This document shows positions 32,344 through 42,504 of a DNA stretch of 64,000 nt, piece after piece. Below the pieces are notes generated by a model. It was not told where the DNA came from. It did not search any database and saw only the letters and a program-made list of their open reading frames with translations. The DNA lies in contig NZ_JAPDDS010000001.1 in the NCBI RefSeq assembly GCF_025950085.1, positions 186,001-250,000 of the forward strand, read 5' to 3'. The stretch is from Luteolibacter flavescens (GTDB taxonomy: Bacteria; Verrucomicrobiota; Verrucomicrobiia; Verrucomicrobiales; Akkermansiaceae). The translations under genes and the position numbers were made by a program. The first letter of the stretch is position 1, and each line of letters starts with the position of its first letter.

Positions 32344-34194
32344 ATGGCCGAATACACCGAAGCTGACATCAAATCCCTCGATTGGCGCGAACACATCCGG
32401 CTCCGCCCCGGCATGTACATCGGCAAGCTGGGCGACGGATCTTCGGCGGACGACGGCATCTACATCCTGCTCAAGGAGGTCATCGACAACTCGATCGACG
32501 AGCACATCATGGGTCACGGCAAGGAGATCCGCGTCGAGATCGGCGAGGAAGGCCGTGTCGAGGTCCGCGACTTCGGCCGCGGCATCCCGCTCGGCAAGCT
32601 CTACGATTGTGCCGCCCAGATCAACACGGGCGCCAAGTACGACAGCGAGGCTTTCAAGAAGTCCGTCGGTCTGAATGGTGTCGGCATCAAGGCGGTCAAC
32701 GCGCTCTCCGGCTTCTTCGAGATCCAGGCGTGGCGCGAGGGGCAGACGAAGGTGATCGAGTTCTCCAAGGGCCAGGTGACCCAGGACATGAAGACGCCGC
32801 GCCGGGAGGAAGCCCAGTCCGGCACGCGGCTTGCCTTCGACATCGACCGCACGATCTTCCCGGCCAAGACGAAGTTCAAGGACGCGTACGTCGAGAAGAT
32901 GTGCCGCTACTACAGCTACCTGAATCCGGGGCTGACGATCGTTTTCAACGGCAAGAAATTCAAATCGAAGGACGGCCTGCTCGACCTGCTGCGCGAGGAG
33001 ATGGAGAACGAGGCGCTCTACCCGCCGATCCATCTTTCCGGCAAGGACATCGAGATCGCCTTCACCCACACCGCCGAGAGCGGGGAGGAATACTATACCT
33101 TCGTCAACGGCCAGAATACCACGCAGGGCGGCACGCACCTGCAGGCCTTCCGCGAGGGTCTCGTGAATGCGGTCCGCGGCTTTTACAAAAAGCAGTATGA
33201 CCCCGCAGACATCCGCGCGGGCATCGAGGCGGCCATCGTCGTGCGCGTGGAGGAGCCGGTCTTCGAATCGCAGACGAAGACGAAGCTGGGCTCGACCTCG
33301 ATGACTCCGAATGGCGAATCGATCCGGACCTTCGTCGGCAACTTCCTCAAACAGCACCTCGACAACTACCTGCACAAGAACCCGAAGGTGGCCGAGGCGA
33401 TCCAGAAGCGCATCGTGGCCGCAGAGCGCGAGCGCAAGGATCTGAAGGGCATCCAGAAGATCGCCCGCGAGCGAGCCAAGCAGGCGAAGGTCCACAACAA
33501 GAAACTCCGCGATTGCCGCGCGCACCTCGCCTCGAAGCACAAGCAGCGCCTGGAGAGCACGCTCTTCATTACCGAGGGTGACTCCGCTTCCGGCTCCATC
33601 ACGAAGAGCCGCGATGTGGAAACGCAGGCTGTCTTCTCGCTGCGCGGCAAGCCGCTCAATACCTTCGGCCTCGCCAAGAAGATCGTCTATGAGAACGAGG
33701 AATTCGCCCTGCTCCAGGCGGCACTCGGCATCGAGGACGGCATCGAGGAGTTGCGCTACAACAAGGTGGTCATCGCAACCGATGCCGACGTGGACGGCAT
33801 GCACATCCGCTTGCTGCTGCTGACCTTCTTCCTGCAATTCTTCCCCGAGGTCATCCGCGAGGGTCACCTCTACATCCTCCAAACGCCGCTCTTCCGCGTG
33901 CGGAACAAGAAGGAGACGATCTACTGCTACGATGAGGAAGCCCGCGTGAAGGCTCTCGCGAAGCTGGGCAAGAACGCCGAGATCACCCGCTTCAAGGGCC
34001 TCGGTGAAATCTCGCCGGACGAGTTCAAGTTCATGATCGGTGACGACATGCGCCTCGATCACGTCGAGTTCGAGGAAGGGAAGGGGACGAAGGAACTGCT
34101 CACCTTCTACATGGGCAAGAACACTCCCGACCGTCAGGAATACATCATCGACCGCCTCCGCGTGGACGTGGATCGCCAGGTGGCGGTAGCGTGA
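32344..34194 (+). CDS. Type IIA topoisomerase subunit B (ParE/GyrB-like)
   Basis: ATPase subunit of a type II topoisomerase that relaxes, decatenates or supercoils DNA together with an A subunit. The GHKL ATPase shows [16 protein letters not shown] (ATP/Mg) and [13 protein letters not shown]. The TOPRIM domain carries I-T-E-G-D-S-A-S-G and D-A-D-V-D-G-M-H-I. The total length (616 aa) lacks the ~170-residue insertion of enterobacterial GyrB and fits ParE-sized proteins. A typical GyrB with R-x-x-Q-Y-K-G-L-G-E-M is replaced here by [11 protein letters not shown]. No A-subunit gene follows. The kinase gene precedes it. Confidence 0.93.
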   Translation: MAEYTEADIKSLDWREHIRLRPGMYIGKLGDGSSADDGIYILLKEVIDNSIDEHIMGHGKEIRVEIGEEGRVEVRDFGRGIPLGKLYDCAAQINTGAKYDSEAFKKSVGLNGVGIKAVNALSGFFEIQAWREGQTKVIEFSKGQVTQDMKTPRREEAQSGTRLAFDIDRTIFPAKTKFKDAYVEKMCRYYSYLNPGLTIVFNGKKFKSKDGLLDLLREEMENEALYPPIHLSGKDIEIAFTHTAESGEEYYTFVNGQNTTQGGTHLQAFREGLVNAVRGFYKKQYDPADIRAGIEAAIVVRVEEPVFESQTKTKLGSTSMTPNGESIRTFVGNFLKQHLDNYLHKNPKVAEAIQKRIVAAERERKDLKGIQKIARERAKQAKVHNKKLRDCRAHLASKHKQRLESTLFITEGDSASGSITKSRDVETQAVFSLRGKPLNTFGLAKKIVYENEEFALLQAALGIEDGIEELRYNKVVIATDADVDGMHIRLLLLTFFLQFFPEVIREGHLYILQTPLFRVRNKKETIYCYDEEARVKALAKLGKNAEITRFKGLGEISPDEFKFMIGDDMRLDHVEFEEGKGTKELLTFYMGKNTPDRQEYIIDRLRVDVDRQVAVA

Positions 34195-34213
34195 CCTCGG
34201 GCCTTCCTCCTTG

Positions 34214-34232
34214 CCGGATGAAAACCATCCGG
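34214..34232 (+). other. Hairpin after the ParE-like gene
   Basis: A perfect 7-bp stem (CCGGATG / CATCCGG, loop AAAAC) lies 19 bases past the stop and 13 before the next start. It has no T-run. It may attenuate transcription or protect the 3' end of the upstream message. Confidence 0.35.
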
Positions 34233-34245
34233 TGAGGTTGTCAGG

Positions 34246-34575
34246 ATGAGAAGGATTGTAGCGATCGTCGCCGGAGTCATCGCCATCGGCTGCATGGTGG
34301 CGTCGAACGTCAATTCCAGCGATTCGAACGCCCGGCTTCATTCGCTGGGAGATGCGGGTATATCATTAGGTCGAGCGGAGCACGCGCTCGATCAATTGCC
34401 GGAGAACGCCCCGGAGCGGGAAAGAGCTGTCATGGGAACCCAGCACATGAAGGCGTTGGATGCCTACAAGGCGGCATTCCTGTCGGCCAGCATGCGGATA
34501 GGTGGAGCGGAGTTGCTCGGGCGTGTGTCCCTGATCTTCCTCGCTGTCGCCGTTTGTGTGGCAGTTTGGAAGTGA
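34246..34575 (+). CDS. Hypothetical small two-TM protein, 109 aa
   Basis: Not recognised. Hydrophobic segments at the two ends (about residues 4-20 and 88-107) flank a polar, helical stretch of about 65 residues that includes A-L-D-Q-L-P-E-N-A-P-E-R-E-R. The N-terminal one may be a signal anchor. The topology would place both ends inside and the helix outside, or reverse. It follows the ParE-like gene on the same strand after 51 bases and converges on a LuxR-type regulator, with 12 bases between their stops. It may be an independent gene or a downstream member of that operon. Confidence 0.6.
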   Translation: MRRIVAIVAGVIAIGCMVASNVNSSDSNARLHSLGDAGISLGRAEHALDQLPENAPERERAVMGTQHMKALDAYKAAFLSASMRIGGAELLGRVSLIFLAVAVCVAVWK

Positions 34576-34587
34576 GCTTCGGAACCA

Positions 34588-35787
34588 CTACCTCAGCGCT
34601 GCCATGAGCTGGGTGCGGCTCTGCACGCGGAACTTCCTGAAGACGCCGCTGAGCTGCACCTTGATGGTGCCTTCGGTCTTGTGGAGCTGCCCGGCGATCT
34701 CCTTGTTCGAGAAGCCTTCGCACACCAATTCGACGAGCGTGCGCTCAGCCGGGGTGAGCGCGTCGTAAGTGCCTCCGGCGGGCAAAGCGATGCGAGGTGC
34801 TGCGGCGATGGTTTCCGCTTCCATCTTCCTCATCCTCACTTCCAGTGCTGGCTTGGTCAGCGTGCCATGACGCTCGGGACGGATGATCACCTCGGCATCG
34901 ATCCCGGCTACAGGGAAGGATAGCTGCTTCGCCAATCTCGGATGCTTCCCGGCATCGTGGGACTGGATCACGTGGTCATGCCACTCGCCGCGCAGAGTCT
35001 CACAAGCATCGGCGAGGCTGGGCGGCATCTTGAAATTCGAATGGGGATTCAGCCCGCGTGAGACCTCGGTGCCGAAGTTCAACTCGGAGCACAGGCCGAG
35101 CGCATCATGGCTGGAATAGACCGGCTCCATCTTCCAATTGAGGTAGAGAACCGCACCGGGCCGGCGGGAATAATAGCTCTCCAGCAGTCGCCGCTTCTGT
35201 CGCTCCTCCTCGAAGCGGCGGATCCTGTCGAGCGACACTTCCAGATGGGCGTGCAGCGTGTGAAGGATCTCCATTTCACGGTTGCTGAAGTCGCCCTGGT
35301 CCGGGCGCCTGCGCAGGGCCAGCGAGGTGTCCACCATGCCATCCTGCCAGTAGAGGAGGTGGGCGGAGTGGGCCCAGTTGTTAGGCCGCATGTAGCGACG
35401 GTAGAGCTCGGTCTCCTGCCTGCGCAGAGAGTCGGAGATGATCTCGCTGTGGCGGTAGGCCTTGAGACCCGGACGGGCATCGAGGTAGGGCTGGAAGAAG
35501 GAGCGGCCGCCTTCGATGAGCGCGCGATTGCGATCCTCGTCGTGGGGTAGGGGGGACTTCTCCGAGGAGAGCCGGCACTTCGACGACTCGTTCCGCCAGT
35601 CCAGGTAGTTCACCGACATGGTGAGGTTGTCGTGCGGGACCACGATCTCGCACAGACGCTGGAGCGAGGTCCACAGGTCACGGAACCGGAGCGTGCGGTG
35701 GAGATCCAGCAACGCAGCCTGCCCGGCACCTCCATCCAGAGCCGTGGGTGAATCGTGGCGGATCTGGCTCATGACGGCCTCGGACAT
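34588..35787 (-). CDS. LuxR-type HTH transcriptional regulator
   Basis: A DNA-binding HTH of the LuxR/GerE type occupies the C-terminal ~55 residues (about 343-399): L-T-P-A-E-R-T-L-V-E-L, then S-N-K-E-I-A, then T-E-G-T-I-K-V-Q-L-S and a last helix ending L-M-A-A-L-R. The N-terminal ~330 residues are not a response-regulator receiver (no phospho-acceptor Asp pattern) nor a clear autoinducer domain, so an intracellular signal-binding GAF/PAS-like fold is possible. M6 (at 35772) is an alternative start. The gene is divergent from the lectin-like protein; the 181-base gap between them contains the inverted sequence AGGAGAAT / ATTCTCCT. Confidence 0.85.
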   Translation of the reverse strand: MSEAVMSQIRHDSPTALDGGAGQAALLDLHRTLRFRDLWTSLQRLCEIVVPHDNLTMSVNYLDWRNESSKCRLSSEKSPLPHDEDRNRALIEGGRSFFQPYLDARPGLKAYRHSEIISDSLRRQETELYRRYMRPNNWAHSAHLLYWQDGMVDTSLALRRRPDQGDFSNREMEILHTLHAHLEVSLDRIRRFEEERQKRRLLESYYSRRPGAVLYLNWKMEPVYSSHDALGLCSELNFGTEVSRGLNPHSNFKMPPSLADACETLRGEWHDHVIQSHDAGKHPRLAKQLSFPVAGIDAEVIIRPERHGTLTKPALEVRMRKMEAETIAAAPRIALPAGGTYDALTPAERTLVELVCEGFSNKEIAGQLHKTEGTIKVQLSGVFRKFRVQSRTQLMAALR

Positions 35788-35968
35788 GCGCTCGATTCTC
35801 TACCAAAAAGAAGGAGAATCAAGTCCCTCCGTTCGTCCGATGATGCTGGTGGCTCGATTGCTAACTTTCGTTTGCTCGTCATCGCTTTCAATTCTCCTAC
35901 CAAAGCGGATGCATTGTCCGTGGCCGCGGCCTCCGGACCTGCCTCATCGAATGCATCGCAAGCAACCT

Positions 35969-37087
35969 ATGAACCGAAACGGACACTTTATGACTTCACG
36001 GCGGAATTTTTTGGGAGGGCTTGGCCCGCGGACCAGGGCTCTCATCGGATTCGGCTGCTTCCTTCCGATGGTGGCGAACGCCGACTTCTCGTTTGAATCG
36101 TTCGCGGAGAGTGAGCCGGAGCTTACCTATGGCGGCTGGGCGGAGGCTGTGAATGGCATCCTGCGTCTGACCCCCATGGAGCGACTCGTCTCGGGCGATG
36201 CCTGGCATGTGGAGAAGCAGACGACGGCGGGAGGATTCGACACCTCGTTCTCCTTCAAACTCCACCGTCCCGACGACAACTATTACTACGGCACGGACGG
36301 GGTGGTATTCGTCGTCCACAATCACCAATACGGGCTGGGGGCCAGCCCGACATCGGCATCGAACGGCATCACGCAGAATGCCCTCAACATCAAGTTCGAC
36401 TCATGGGTGACCGCGCCTTCGGATGGCAGCGCGTCCTCCGTGCAGGTCCGCAATGGAACCACGATACTGGCCACCGTCAATCTGTCCACGGTGCCGGGCG
36501 TGACGCTGGACACGCCTCCGCCGGAAGGTCCTCCGGGCGGCGGTCCGGCGGGCGGCTTCCCGTCTGCCACGATCACCGTGCGGAGTTCAAAGGCTCCCTA
36601 CGATGTCCGGGTTGTCTATCGGCCGGGAGCGCTGGATGTCTATTTCCAGGGCATCAAGGTGATCAACGAACTCGCGGTGGATCTGGGCGCGATCGGAGCC
36701 GCCGATGAAGAGGGGAAATCGTACATTGGATTCAGCGCCACCACCGCGGCCTTTCAAAACGCCGTGGGTGAGATCGATCCGTCGCGGGTTTTCACGGACC
36801 TGACCCAATTCACGGACATCTCGCGCTGGTCATTCACCAGCGGCGCGCCACAGGTAGAGACCCCGCTGACGCTGGTCTCCCATGCCTTCAATCTCGCTGA
36901 ATCGAAGGTGACCCTTGATTGGACATCGGTGGCCGGGAAGACCTACCGGGTCACAACTTCCGACAACCTCCAGACGTGGGTGCCGGTTGTGGGAGCCGAG
37001 ACCATCCCGGCCACCGGAGCCAGCACGAGCGTCACCGTGGACATTCCCGCGGGAGCGAAGAACTTCTTCCGGGTGGAGGAAAACTAA
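35969..37087 (+). CDS. Tat-exported lectin-like surface protein
   Basis: The N-terminus has a twin-arginine motif S-R-R-N-F-L-G-G followed by a hydrophobic stretch, so export of a folded protein by Tat is likely. The mature part resembles an L-type (legume) lectin beta-sandwich, about 50-290, with F-S-F-E-S-F, T-S-F-S-F-K-L, G-T-D-G-V-V-F-V-V-H-N and I-G-F-S-A-T-T-A-A. This suggests glycan binding, but metal-ligand residues were not verified. A Gly/Pro-rich stretch interrupts it near residue 190. The C-terminal ~55 residues (T-Y-R-V-T-T-S-D-N-L-Q-T-W-V-P to F-F-R-V) match the ending of two other surface proteins in the window. The ATG at 35990 is an alternative start, 7 residues later. Confidence 0.8.
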   Translation: MNRNGHFMTSRRNFLGGLGPRTRALIGFGCFLPMVANADFSFESFAESEPELTYGGWAEAVNGILRLTPMERLVSGDAWHVEKQTTAGGFDTSFSFKLHRPDDNYYYGTDGVVFVVHNHQYGLGASPTSASNGITQNALNIKFDSWVTAPSDGSASSVQVRNGTTILATVNLSTVPGVTLDTPPPEGPPGGGPAGGFPSATITVRSSKAPYDVRVVYRPGALDVYFQGIKVINELAVDLGAIGAADEEGKSYIGFSATTAAFQNAVGEIDPSRVFTDLTQFTDISRWSFTSGAPQVETPLTLVSHAFNLAESKVTLDWTSVAGKTYRVTTSDNLQTWVPVVGAETIPATGASTSVTVDIPAGAKNFFRVEEN

Positions 37088-37170
37088 CAGGTCTCAGGAT
37101 TCCTGTCGGGCGGGCCCATCCCATCGGGCTCGCTCGGCAGCTACCTTGAGCGATGGCGCATACCTTTCGC

Positions 37171-38475
37171 TCAGGGAGTCGGGGTCGCCACGATGCGGAA
37201 GAAGCGCTTCGCCGATCCGGGGCCGGGCGCTGCGAGGCTCTTCGTCACGATTTCTCCGGTGCCAGGCACGCTCTCGATCTCGATCCAGGTGCTGAGATCG
37301 TCGCTCATGAAGATGCCGTAGGTTTGGCCGCTGGTGGTGGTGAAGGAGAAGCTGCTGCTGCCACCGGGATTGAGCGTGTAGGCGGTGAGCTGGATATCGG
37401 GAATCGCTTGGAAGGTGACCGAGCCGGCGACATAGGTCGTGTAGCCTGCAGGGGCAGGAGTGACAGCGGAGGAAGCCTGCTGCGGCACGTAGGTCCCGAT
37501 GGGTGCGGGGATCGTTTCTGATGCACCGGACAGAGGCACGTAGGAACCCGGTGCTGCGGCCGATGCGGAGGCTGAACCGGTGGCGGGCACGTAGTAGCCC
37601 GGATCCGCCCGCTTGAAGGAGCTGGCTTGCGTTTTGTCCACGTAGTGGCCCAAGGGGGCGGGGAGCTGTGAATTCATCCCGGTGATCGGCACGTAGTGGC
37701 CTATCGCAGCGGGTGTGTGGGTCGCTGCGCCGGTGCTGGCCACGAAGCTGCCCGCAGGGGCTGGTATTTGTGAGGATGAGCCAGAAGCGGGGACGTAGTA
37801 ACCCGGAGAGGCGGGGATCGCGGCCTGCATGCCGCCGACCGGGGCATAGCTGCCGGCCGGGGCGGCGGTGCCATTGGCCAAGCCCGGTGAAGAGGAAATC
37901 CTCCCGGGCAGGACGGCATACTGCGATGAGGCACTGGGCTCAGGGACGCAGTATCCGGGACTGGCGAGGATGGATGCCTGCATGCCGACTGAAGGCGTGT
38001 AGCTGCCGGGACTGCAGGCGGTGGAAGTGCTCGCTCCGGCTGTGCTCACGAACCGGCCTGCCGGGGCCGGGGTCTGCGATGAAGCTCCTGCCGATGATAC
38101 GAAGTAACCGGGACTCGCGGCGATGGGGGCGCTCATGCCCGCGACCGGAGTGTAATAGCCGGGATTGCATGGCGTGGCAGTGGTGGAGGCCGTACCACTG
38201 GCATAGCTCCCGGCAGGGGCTGGTGTCTGCGAAGGCGAGCCCGTGACGGAGACGAAGTAGCCGGGGCTGGCTGCGATGGGGGCGCTCATGCCTGCCGCAG
38301 GAGTGTAATAGCCGGGACTACATGGCGTGGCGGCGGTCGCATTGGCGGTCGGCACATAGCTGCCCGCCGGGGCGGGAAGCACGCTTGATCCATCAATGTA
38401 GTAACCCGGTGGCGACTCGATGGCCCAGGCCGATGAAAAGAGAACGAAGGGGAGGAGTGGGAGATATGCTTTCAT
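37171..38475 (-). CDS. Secreted short-repeat protein (P-G-Y-Y / G-S-Y units)
   Basis: A signal peptide (about 1-18) is followed by some 19 consecutive units of 16-18 residues (about 25-345), alternately P-G-Y-Y/F-x-P-x-x-G-x-S-x-x-x-P-A and G-S-Y-x(4)-A-x(4)-P-C/A. Two or three units retain a Cys, as in the eukaryotic-like GCC2/GCC3 (ephrin-receptor-like) repeats that they resemble, but most lack it. A C-terminal ~60-residue module (G-Q-T-Y-G-I-F-M-S-D-D-L-S-T-W-I to F-F-R-I-V) matches two other surface proteins here. The protein is probably extracellular and extended. Its gene converges on the lectin-like gene. Function unknown. Confidence 0.83.
   Translation of the reverse strand: MKAYLPLLPFVLFSSAWAIESPPGYYIDGSSVLPAPAGSYVPTANATAATPCSPGYYTPAAGMSAPIAASPGYFVSVTGSPSQTPAPAGSYASGTASTTATPCNPGYYTPVAGMSAPIAASPGYFVSSAGASSQTPAPAGRFVSTAGASTSTACSPGSYTPSVGMQASILASPGYCVPEPSASSQYAVLPGRISSSPGLANGTAAPAGSYAPVGGMQAAIPASPGYYVPASGSSSQIPAPAGSFVASTGAATHTPAAIGHYVPITGMNSQLPAPLGHYVDKTQASSFKRADPGYYVPATGSASASAAAPGSYVPLSGASETIPAPIGTYVPQQASSAVTPAPAGYTTYVAGSVTFQAIPDIQLTAYTLNPGGSSSFSFTTTSGQTYGIFMSDDLSTWIEIESVPGTGEIVTKSLAAPGPGSAKRFFRIVATPTP
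37440..38400 (-). repeat. Coding tandem repeat, about 19 units of about 50 bp
   Basis: DNA encoding the 16-18 residue units of the short-repeat protein. Some paired units (for example those encoding P-G-Y-Y-T-P-x-A-G-M-S-A-P) are nearly identical, pointing to recent duplication. Boundaries are approximate. Confidence 0.7.
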
Positions 38476-38572
38476 TCGAAGGGAGGGGCGGCGTCAGAAG
38501 TCAGGAAACCGGCAGCCCTTTACCAAAAGGCCCCGGTCCTATCAATCCGGCAGATGTCGCCCCCTCCGCTGA

Positions 38573-41410
38573 TCAAGCGTAGCCCAGCCAGGGGCCGAGC
38601 CACTTCTCGGCTTCCTCGACCTTCATGCCTTTGCGGTGCGCGTAGTCTTCTACCTGATCCTTCTGGATCTCCGAGATGGCAAAGTAGTGGCTCTCCGGAT
38701 GGCTGAAGTAGAGTCCGCAGACCGCCGCGCCGGGATGCATCGCGCAGCTCTCCGTGAGCATGACCCCGGTCGGCTCCGATGCTTGTAGTAGATCGAAGAG
38801 GATGGGCTTCTCGGTGTGGTCCGGCTGGGCTGGATAACCCGGTGCCGGGCGGATGCCGCGGTAGAGTTCCTTGATGAGTTCGTTGTGGCCGAATTCATTC
38901 GGACGCTCGTAGCCCCATGATACACGGGCGCGGTGGTGGAGCAGTTCCGCGAAAGCCTCCGCGAGACGGTCGGCCAGTGCCTTGGCCATGATCGCATTGT
39001 AGGGATCGTGGGCGGCTTCCAGTTCCGCGGCCCATTCGTCCGCGCCGTGAATGCCGACGACGAAGCCGCCGATGAAGTCCTTCCCAGCTCCTTGCGGCGC
39101 GACGTAGTCGGAGAGCGCTTCATTCGGCTTGCCCGAGTCCTTCTTGATCTGCTGGCGCAGGGTGTGGAAGCGGGTGCGCTCGGAGATCCGGGAGTCGTCG
39201 CTCCAGACGATGACGTCATCGCCATCGGAGTTCGCGGGGAAAAATCCATAGATGCCGCGAGCGGTGAAGCGCTTCTCGGCGATGACCCGCTCGAGCAATT
39301 CAAGTGCCTCCACGTGAAGCTTGGCTGCCTCCTTCGCTCCTTCCTCGTTTCTGGTCTTCAGGACTCCAGCTTCGCGGTCCCACACACCGCGGAGTTCCCA
39401 GGCATGGAAGAACGGCGTCCAGTCGATGTAGTCCACCAGCTCGCGCAGCGATTGATTCGGGATCGCGCGTGTGCCGGTGAATTCCGGCACCGGTGGGGTG
39501 TAGCCCGACCAATCGGTGTGACGCGCGAGAGCGCGAGCCTCGACGATGCCCACGGTCTCCTTCTTCAGTCCGCCGGTGAATGCCTCGCGTGCCTTGCGGT
39601 GACGCTCGTTGTTATCGGCGATGAAGGACTCTTTCTGATCTGGGGAAAGCAGCGAGGTGGTCACCGGAACCGAGCGCGAGGCATCGAGCACGTGGACCAC
39701 TGGTCCTGAATAATGCTGCGCGATCTTCACCGCGGTGTGGGTCGAGGAGGTCGTCGCTCCGCCGATGAGCAGGGGAACCTTGAAGCCGCCTTTCTCCATT
39801 TCCTTCGCCACGTGGATCATCTCGTCGAGAGACGGGGTGATGAGTCCGGAAAGTCCGATGACGTCCGCGCCAATCTCCTTCGCCTTTGCGAGGATCTTGT
39901 CGCACGGGACCATTACGCCCATGTCGGTCACTTCGAAGCCATTGCAAGCGAGCACGACGCCGACGATGTTCTTGCCGATGTCATGCACGTCGCCTTTCAC
40001 GGTGGCGATGAGGAAACGTCCCGCCGAGCGGCGGCGGCCCGCGAGGGCGATTGCCTCATCACGGCTGATCGATGGATCTCCGGCCATGATCTCGGCGATG
40101 TCGCCTGCGAGGAACTCGGCTTTCTCGGTCTCCATGAAGGGAGTCAGCCATGCGACGGACTTCTTCATCACGCGGGCGCTCTTCACGACCTGCGGCAGGA
40201 ACATCTTGCCCGCGCCGAAGAGGTCGCCAACCACGCCCATGCCGTCCATGAGAGGGCCTTCGATTACCTTCAGGGGACGGCCGTATTTGAGGCGGGCTTC
40301 CTCGGTGTCCTCGTCGATGAATTTGTCGATGCCCTTGAGCAGCGCGTATTCGAGGCGCTTCTCGACGGTGGCTTCGCGCCACGAGAGATCTTCCTCGATC
40401 TTCTTGCCGCCCTGTCCCTTGAAGCGCTCGGCGAATTCAAGCATGCGCTCGGTTGCGTCGGGCCGGCGGTTGAGCAGCACGTCTTCCACGTGCTCGAGCA
40501 TTTCCTTCGGGATCTCGTCATAGACCTCGAGCATGCCGGCATTGACGATGCCCATGTCCATGCCCGCCTTGGTCGCGTGATAGAGGAAGGCCGAGTGCAT
40601 GGCCTCGCGCACCACGTTATTGCCGCGGAAGGAGAACGAGATATTCGAGACCCCGCCCGAGACCTTTGCGTGAGGGAGGTTGGTCTTGATCCAGCGTGTC
40701 GCGTTGATGAAATCGAGAGCGTAGTTGTTGTGCTCATCGATGCCGGTCGCGACGGTCAGGATGTTCGGGTCGAAAATGATGTCCTCCGGCGGGAAGCCGA
40801 CCTTGTCCACCAGCACGCGATAGGCGCGTTCGCAGATGCGGATCTTCTCGTCGTAGGTGGCAGCCTGGCCGTTCTCGTCGAATGCCATGACCACGGTCGC
40901 AGCGCCGAAGCGGCGGATGTACTTGGCCTGTTGGATGAACTTCTCCTCGCCTTCCTTCAGCGAGATGGAATTCACGATGCCCTTGCCCTGGAGGTATTTC
41001 AGGCCTTCCTCGATGATCTCCCACTTCGAGGAGTCCACCATCAGCGGCACCTTCGAGATCGCGGGCTCGCTCTGTACGAGCTGGAGGAAGCGCGCCATCA
41101 TCGCCTTGCCGTCGATCAGTCCGTCGTCGAAGCAGATGTCGATGACGTTGGCACCGCTCTCCACCTGCTGGCGGGCGATCTCAAGCGCGTCATCGAGCTT
41201 TCCCTCACGCACCAGCTTCGCGAACTTCGGCGACCCGGCGACATTCGTGCGCTCGCCGATCATGAGGAAATTCTTGTCCGGCGTGTGATTGTAGGCTTCG
41301 GAGCCTGACAGGCGGAGGACTCGTGGAATGGAGGGCATGGGAAAGTGAAGAAATGGAACCGCCGGGGTGCTGAGAGACTGATTGAAAAGGTCGGGATTGA
41401 ATGGATTCAA
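38573..41410 (-). CDS. metH: Methionine synthase MetH, pterin/B12/AdoMet-activation part
   Basis: C-terminal three-quarters of cobalamin-dependent methionine synthase (945 aa). The pterin-binding domain (about 45-300) has [11 protein letters not shown] and N-S-I-S-L-K-E-G. The B12-binding module (about 335-560) has the cap helix followed by D-V-H-D-I-G-K-N, whose His ligates cobalt, and G-L-S-G-L-I. The AdoMet activation domain (about 600-945) shows G-Y-P-A-Q-P-D-H and S-H-P-E-S-H-Y-F. The homocysteine domain is encoded by the preceding gene, and the start of this one overlaps its stop by 4 bases (ATGA). An in-frame ATG at 41338 is a possible later start. B12 is required; no biosynthesis gene is nearby. 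Confidence 0.95.
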   Translation of the reverse strand: MNPFNPDLFNQSLSTPAVPFLHFPMPSIPRVLRLSGSEAYNHTPDKNFLMIGERTNVAGSPKFAKLVREGKLDDALEIARQQVESGANVIDICFDDGLIDGKAMMARFLQLVQSEPAISKVPLMVDSSKWEIIEEGLKYLQGKGIVNSISLKEGEEKFIQQAKYIRRFGAATVVMAFDENGQAATYDEKIRICERAYRVLVDKVGFPPEDIIFDPNILTVATGIDEHNNYALDFINATRWIKTNLPHAKVSGGVSNISFSFRGNNVVREAMHSAFLYHATKAGMDMGIVNAGMLEVYDEIPKEMLEHVEDVLLNRRPDATERMLEFAERFKGQGGKKIEEDLSWREATVEKRLEYALLKGIDKFIDEDTEEARLKYGRPLKVIEGPLMDGMGVVGDLFGAGKMFLPQVVKSARVMKKSVAWLTPFMETEKAEFLAGDIAEIMAGDPSISRDEAIALAGRRRSAGRFLIATVKGDVHDIGKNIVGVVLACNGFEVTDMGVMVPCDKILAKAKEIGADVIGLSGLITPSLDEMIHVAKEMEKGGFKVPLLIGGATTSSTHTAVKIAQHYSGPVVHVLDASRSVPVTTSLLSPDQKESFIADNNERHRKAREAFTGGLKKETVGIVEARALARHTDWSGYTPPVPEFTGTRAIPNQSLRELVDYIDWTPFFHAWELRGVWDREAGVLKTRNEEGAKEAAKLHVEALELLERVIAEKRFTARGIYGFFPANSDGDDVIVWSDDSRISERTRFHTLRQQIKKDSGKPNEALSDYVAPQGAGKDFIGGFVVGIHGADEWAAELEAAHDPYNAIMAKALADRLAEAFAELLHHRARVSWGYERPNEFGHNELIKELYRGIRPAPGYPAQPDHTEKPILFDLLQASEPTGVMLTESCAMHPGAAVCGLYFSHPESHYFAISEIQKDQVEDYAHRKGMKVEEAEKWLGPWLGYA

Positions 41411-42504
41411 TCTTCAAGAAGCGGCACCTCGCGGGGTGCGATGCCCTTCACTCCTTCGGCGATTGCGGCGACGTGTTCCGGTGTGTTTCCGCAGCATCCG
41501 CCGGCGAGATTGAGCAGGCCGTCGAGGGCGAACTCCTTCATGTAGGCATTCATGTGCGGGGGCTCGAGGTCGAAGCCGGTGGGCGCGAGGGGGTTCGGCA
41601 GGCCAGCATTCGGGTAGCAGGAGATGTGCGTGGCGGAAACCTTCGCCAGTTCCTCGAGGTGTGGCTTCATCAGGTCCGGGCCAAGCGAGCAATTAAGGCC
41701 CACTGCCAGCGGATTGACGTGCGCGACGGCATTCCACATGGCCTCCACCTTCTGCGCGGAGATCATCGTTTCACCTCCGCGACCAACCGCTGCGCTCACG
41801 ATGATCGGCAGTTTTAGGGCGTCTGCTTCGAAGACTTCCTGAATCGCGACCAGCGCAGCCTTCGCGTTTAGCGCGTCGAAGATCGTCTCCACCATTAGGA
41901 TGTCGCAGCCGCCTGCGATCAAGGCGCGCACCTGGCGGATGTAGTCCTCCTTCACCTGGTCAAAGGTCACCGTGCGGAAGCCCGCGTCATTCGCATCCGG
42001 CGAGGTGCTCAGCGAGACGGTGAGCGGCCCGATGGCCCCGGCCACGTAGCGTTTGATGCCAGTGTCGCTGCCGACATTGTCAGCCCACTTCCGGCACAGT
42101 CGTGAGGACTCCACATTCAGCTCCCACGCGAGATCGCGGAGCATCGGATCGTCGATGATCTTCTGGAAGAACTCCGGGTCCTTGATGCCGCCGTGCTCGC
42201 GCGGGTCGTCCACGAAGAATTCGCTCTGCGCGATCGAGGTCGCCGAGAAGGTGTTCGTTTCGCAGATGTCCGAGCCGGCCTCGTAGAAGCGCTTGTGGAT
42301 ATCACCGATCACGTCCGGACGCGTGATCGATAGGATGTCACCGTTGTTCAGCAGGTCCTTCTGCGAGTCCGCAAACCGGCTGCCCCGAGCCTCTTTTTCC
42401 ACCAGCCCATACGAACGGATGGTGGTGCCCATCGCCCCGTCGAGGACGAGGATGCGCTGGCGGAGAGCCTTCTGGAGTTCGGCGGTCGGATCGGGGCGAG
42501 CCAT
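41407..42504 (-). CDS. metH: Methionine synthase homocysteine-binding part (split MetH)
   Basis: Homocysteine S-methyltransferase domain, 365 aa, the first module of MetH encoded as a separate protein. It starts with [13 protein letters not shown] and keeps both zinc sites, G-L-N-C-S-L-G and [20 protein letters not shown] is also conserved. It must act with the product of the next gene, translated with a 4-base overlap, to transfer a methyl group from methyl-cobalamin to homocysteine. The start at 42504 (M-A-R-P-D-P) is preferred to one 42 bases upstream. No clear riboswitch is present. The gene is divergent from the sigma-factor gene. Confidence 0.93.
   Translation of the reverse strand: MARPDPTAELQKALRQRILVLDGAMGTTIRSYGLVEKEARGSRFADSQKDLLNNGDILSITRPDVIGDIHKRFYEAGSDICETNTFSATSIAQSEFFVDDPREHGGIKDPEFFQKIIDDPMLRDLAWELNVESSRLCRKWADNVGSDTGIKRYVAGAIGPLTVSLSTSPDANDAGFRTVTFDQVKEDYIRQVRALIAGGCDILMVETIFDALNAKAALVAIQEVFEADALKLPIIVSAAVGRGGETMISAQKVEAMWNAVAHVNPLAVGLNCSLGPDLMKPHLEELAKVSATHISCYPNAGLPNPLAPTGFDLEPPHMNAYMKEFALDGLLNLAGGCCGNTPEHVAAIAEGVKGIAPREVPLLED

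Noticed and set aside
32068-34341. 757-codon open frame on the minus strand
   Set aside because: Antisense to the ParE-like gene and the kinase end. The translation is biased (L/E/A/V/D) and has no recognisable domain.
35755-36096. 113-codon plus-strand frame before the lectin-like gene
   Set aside because: It overlaps the divergent regulator start and reads into the Tat signal region in another frame. Composition is mixed and there is no family match; the intergenic gap is better read as the two promoters.
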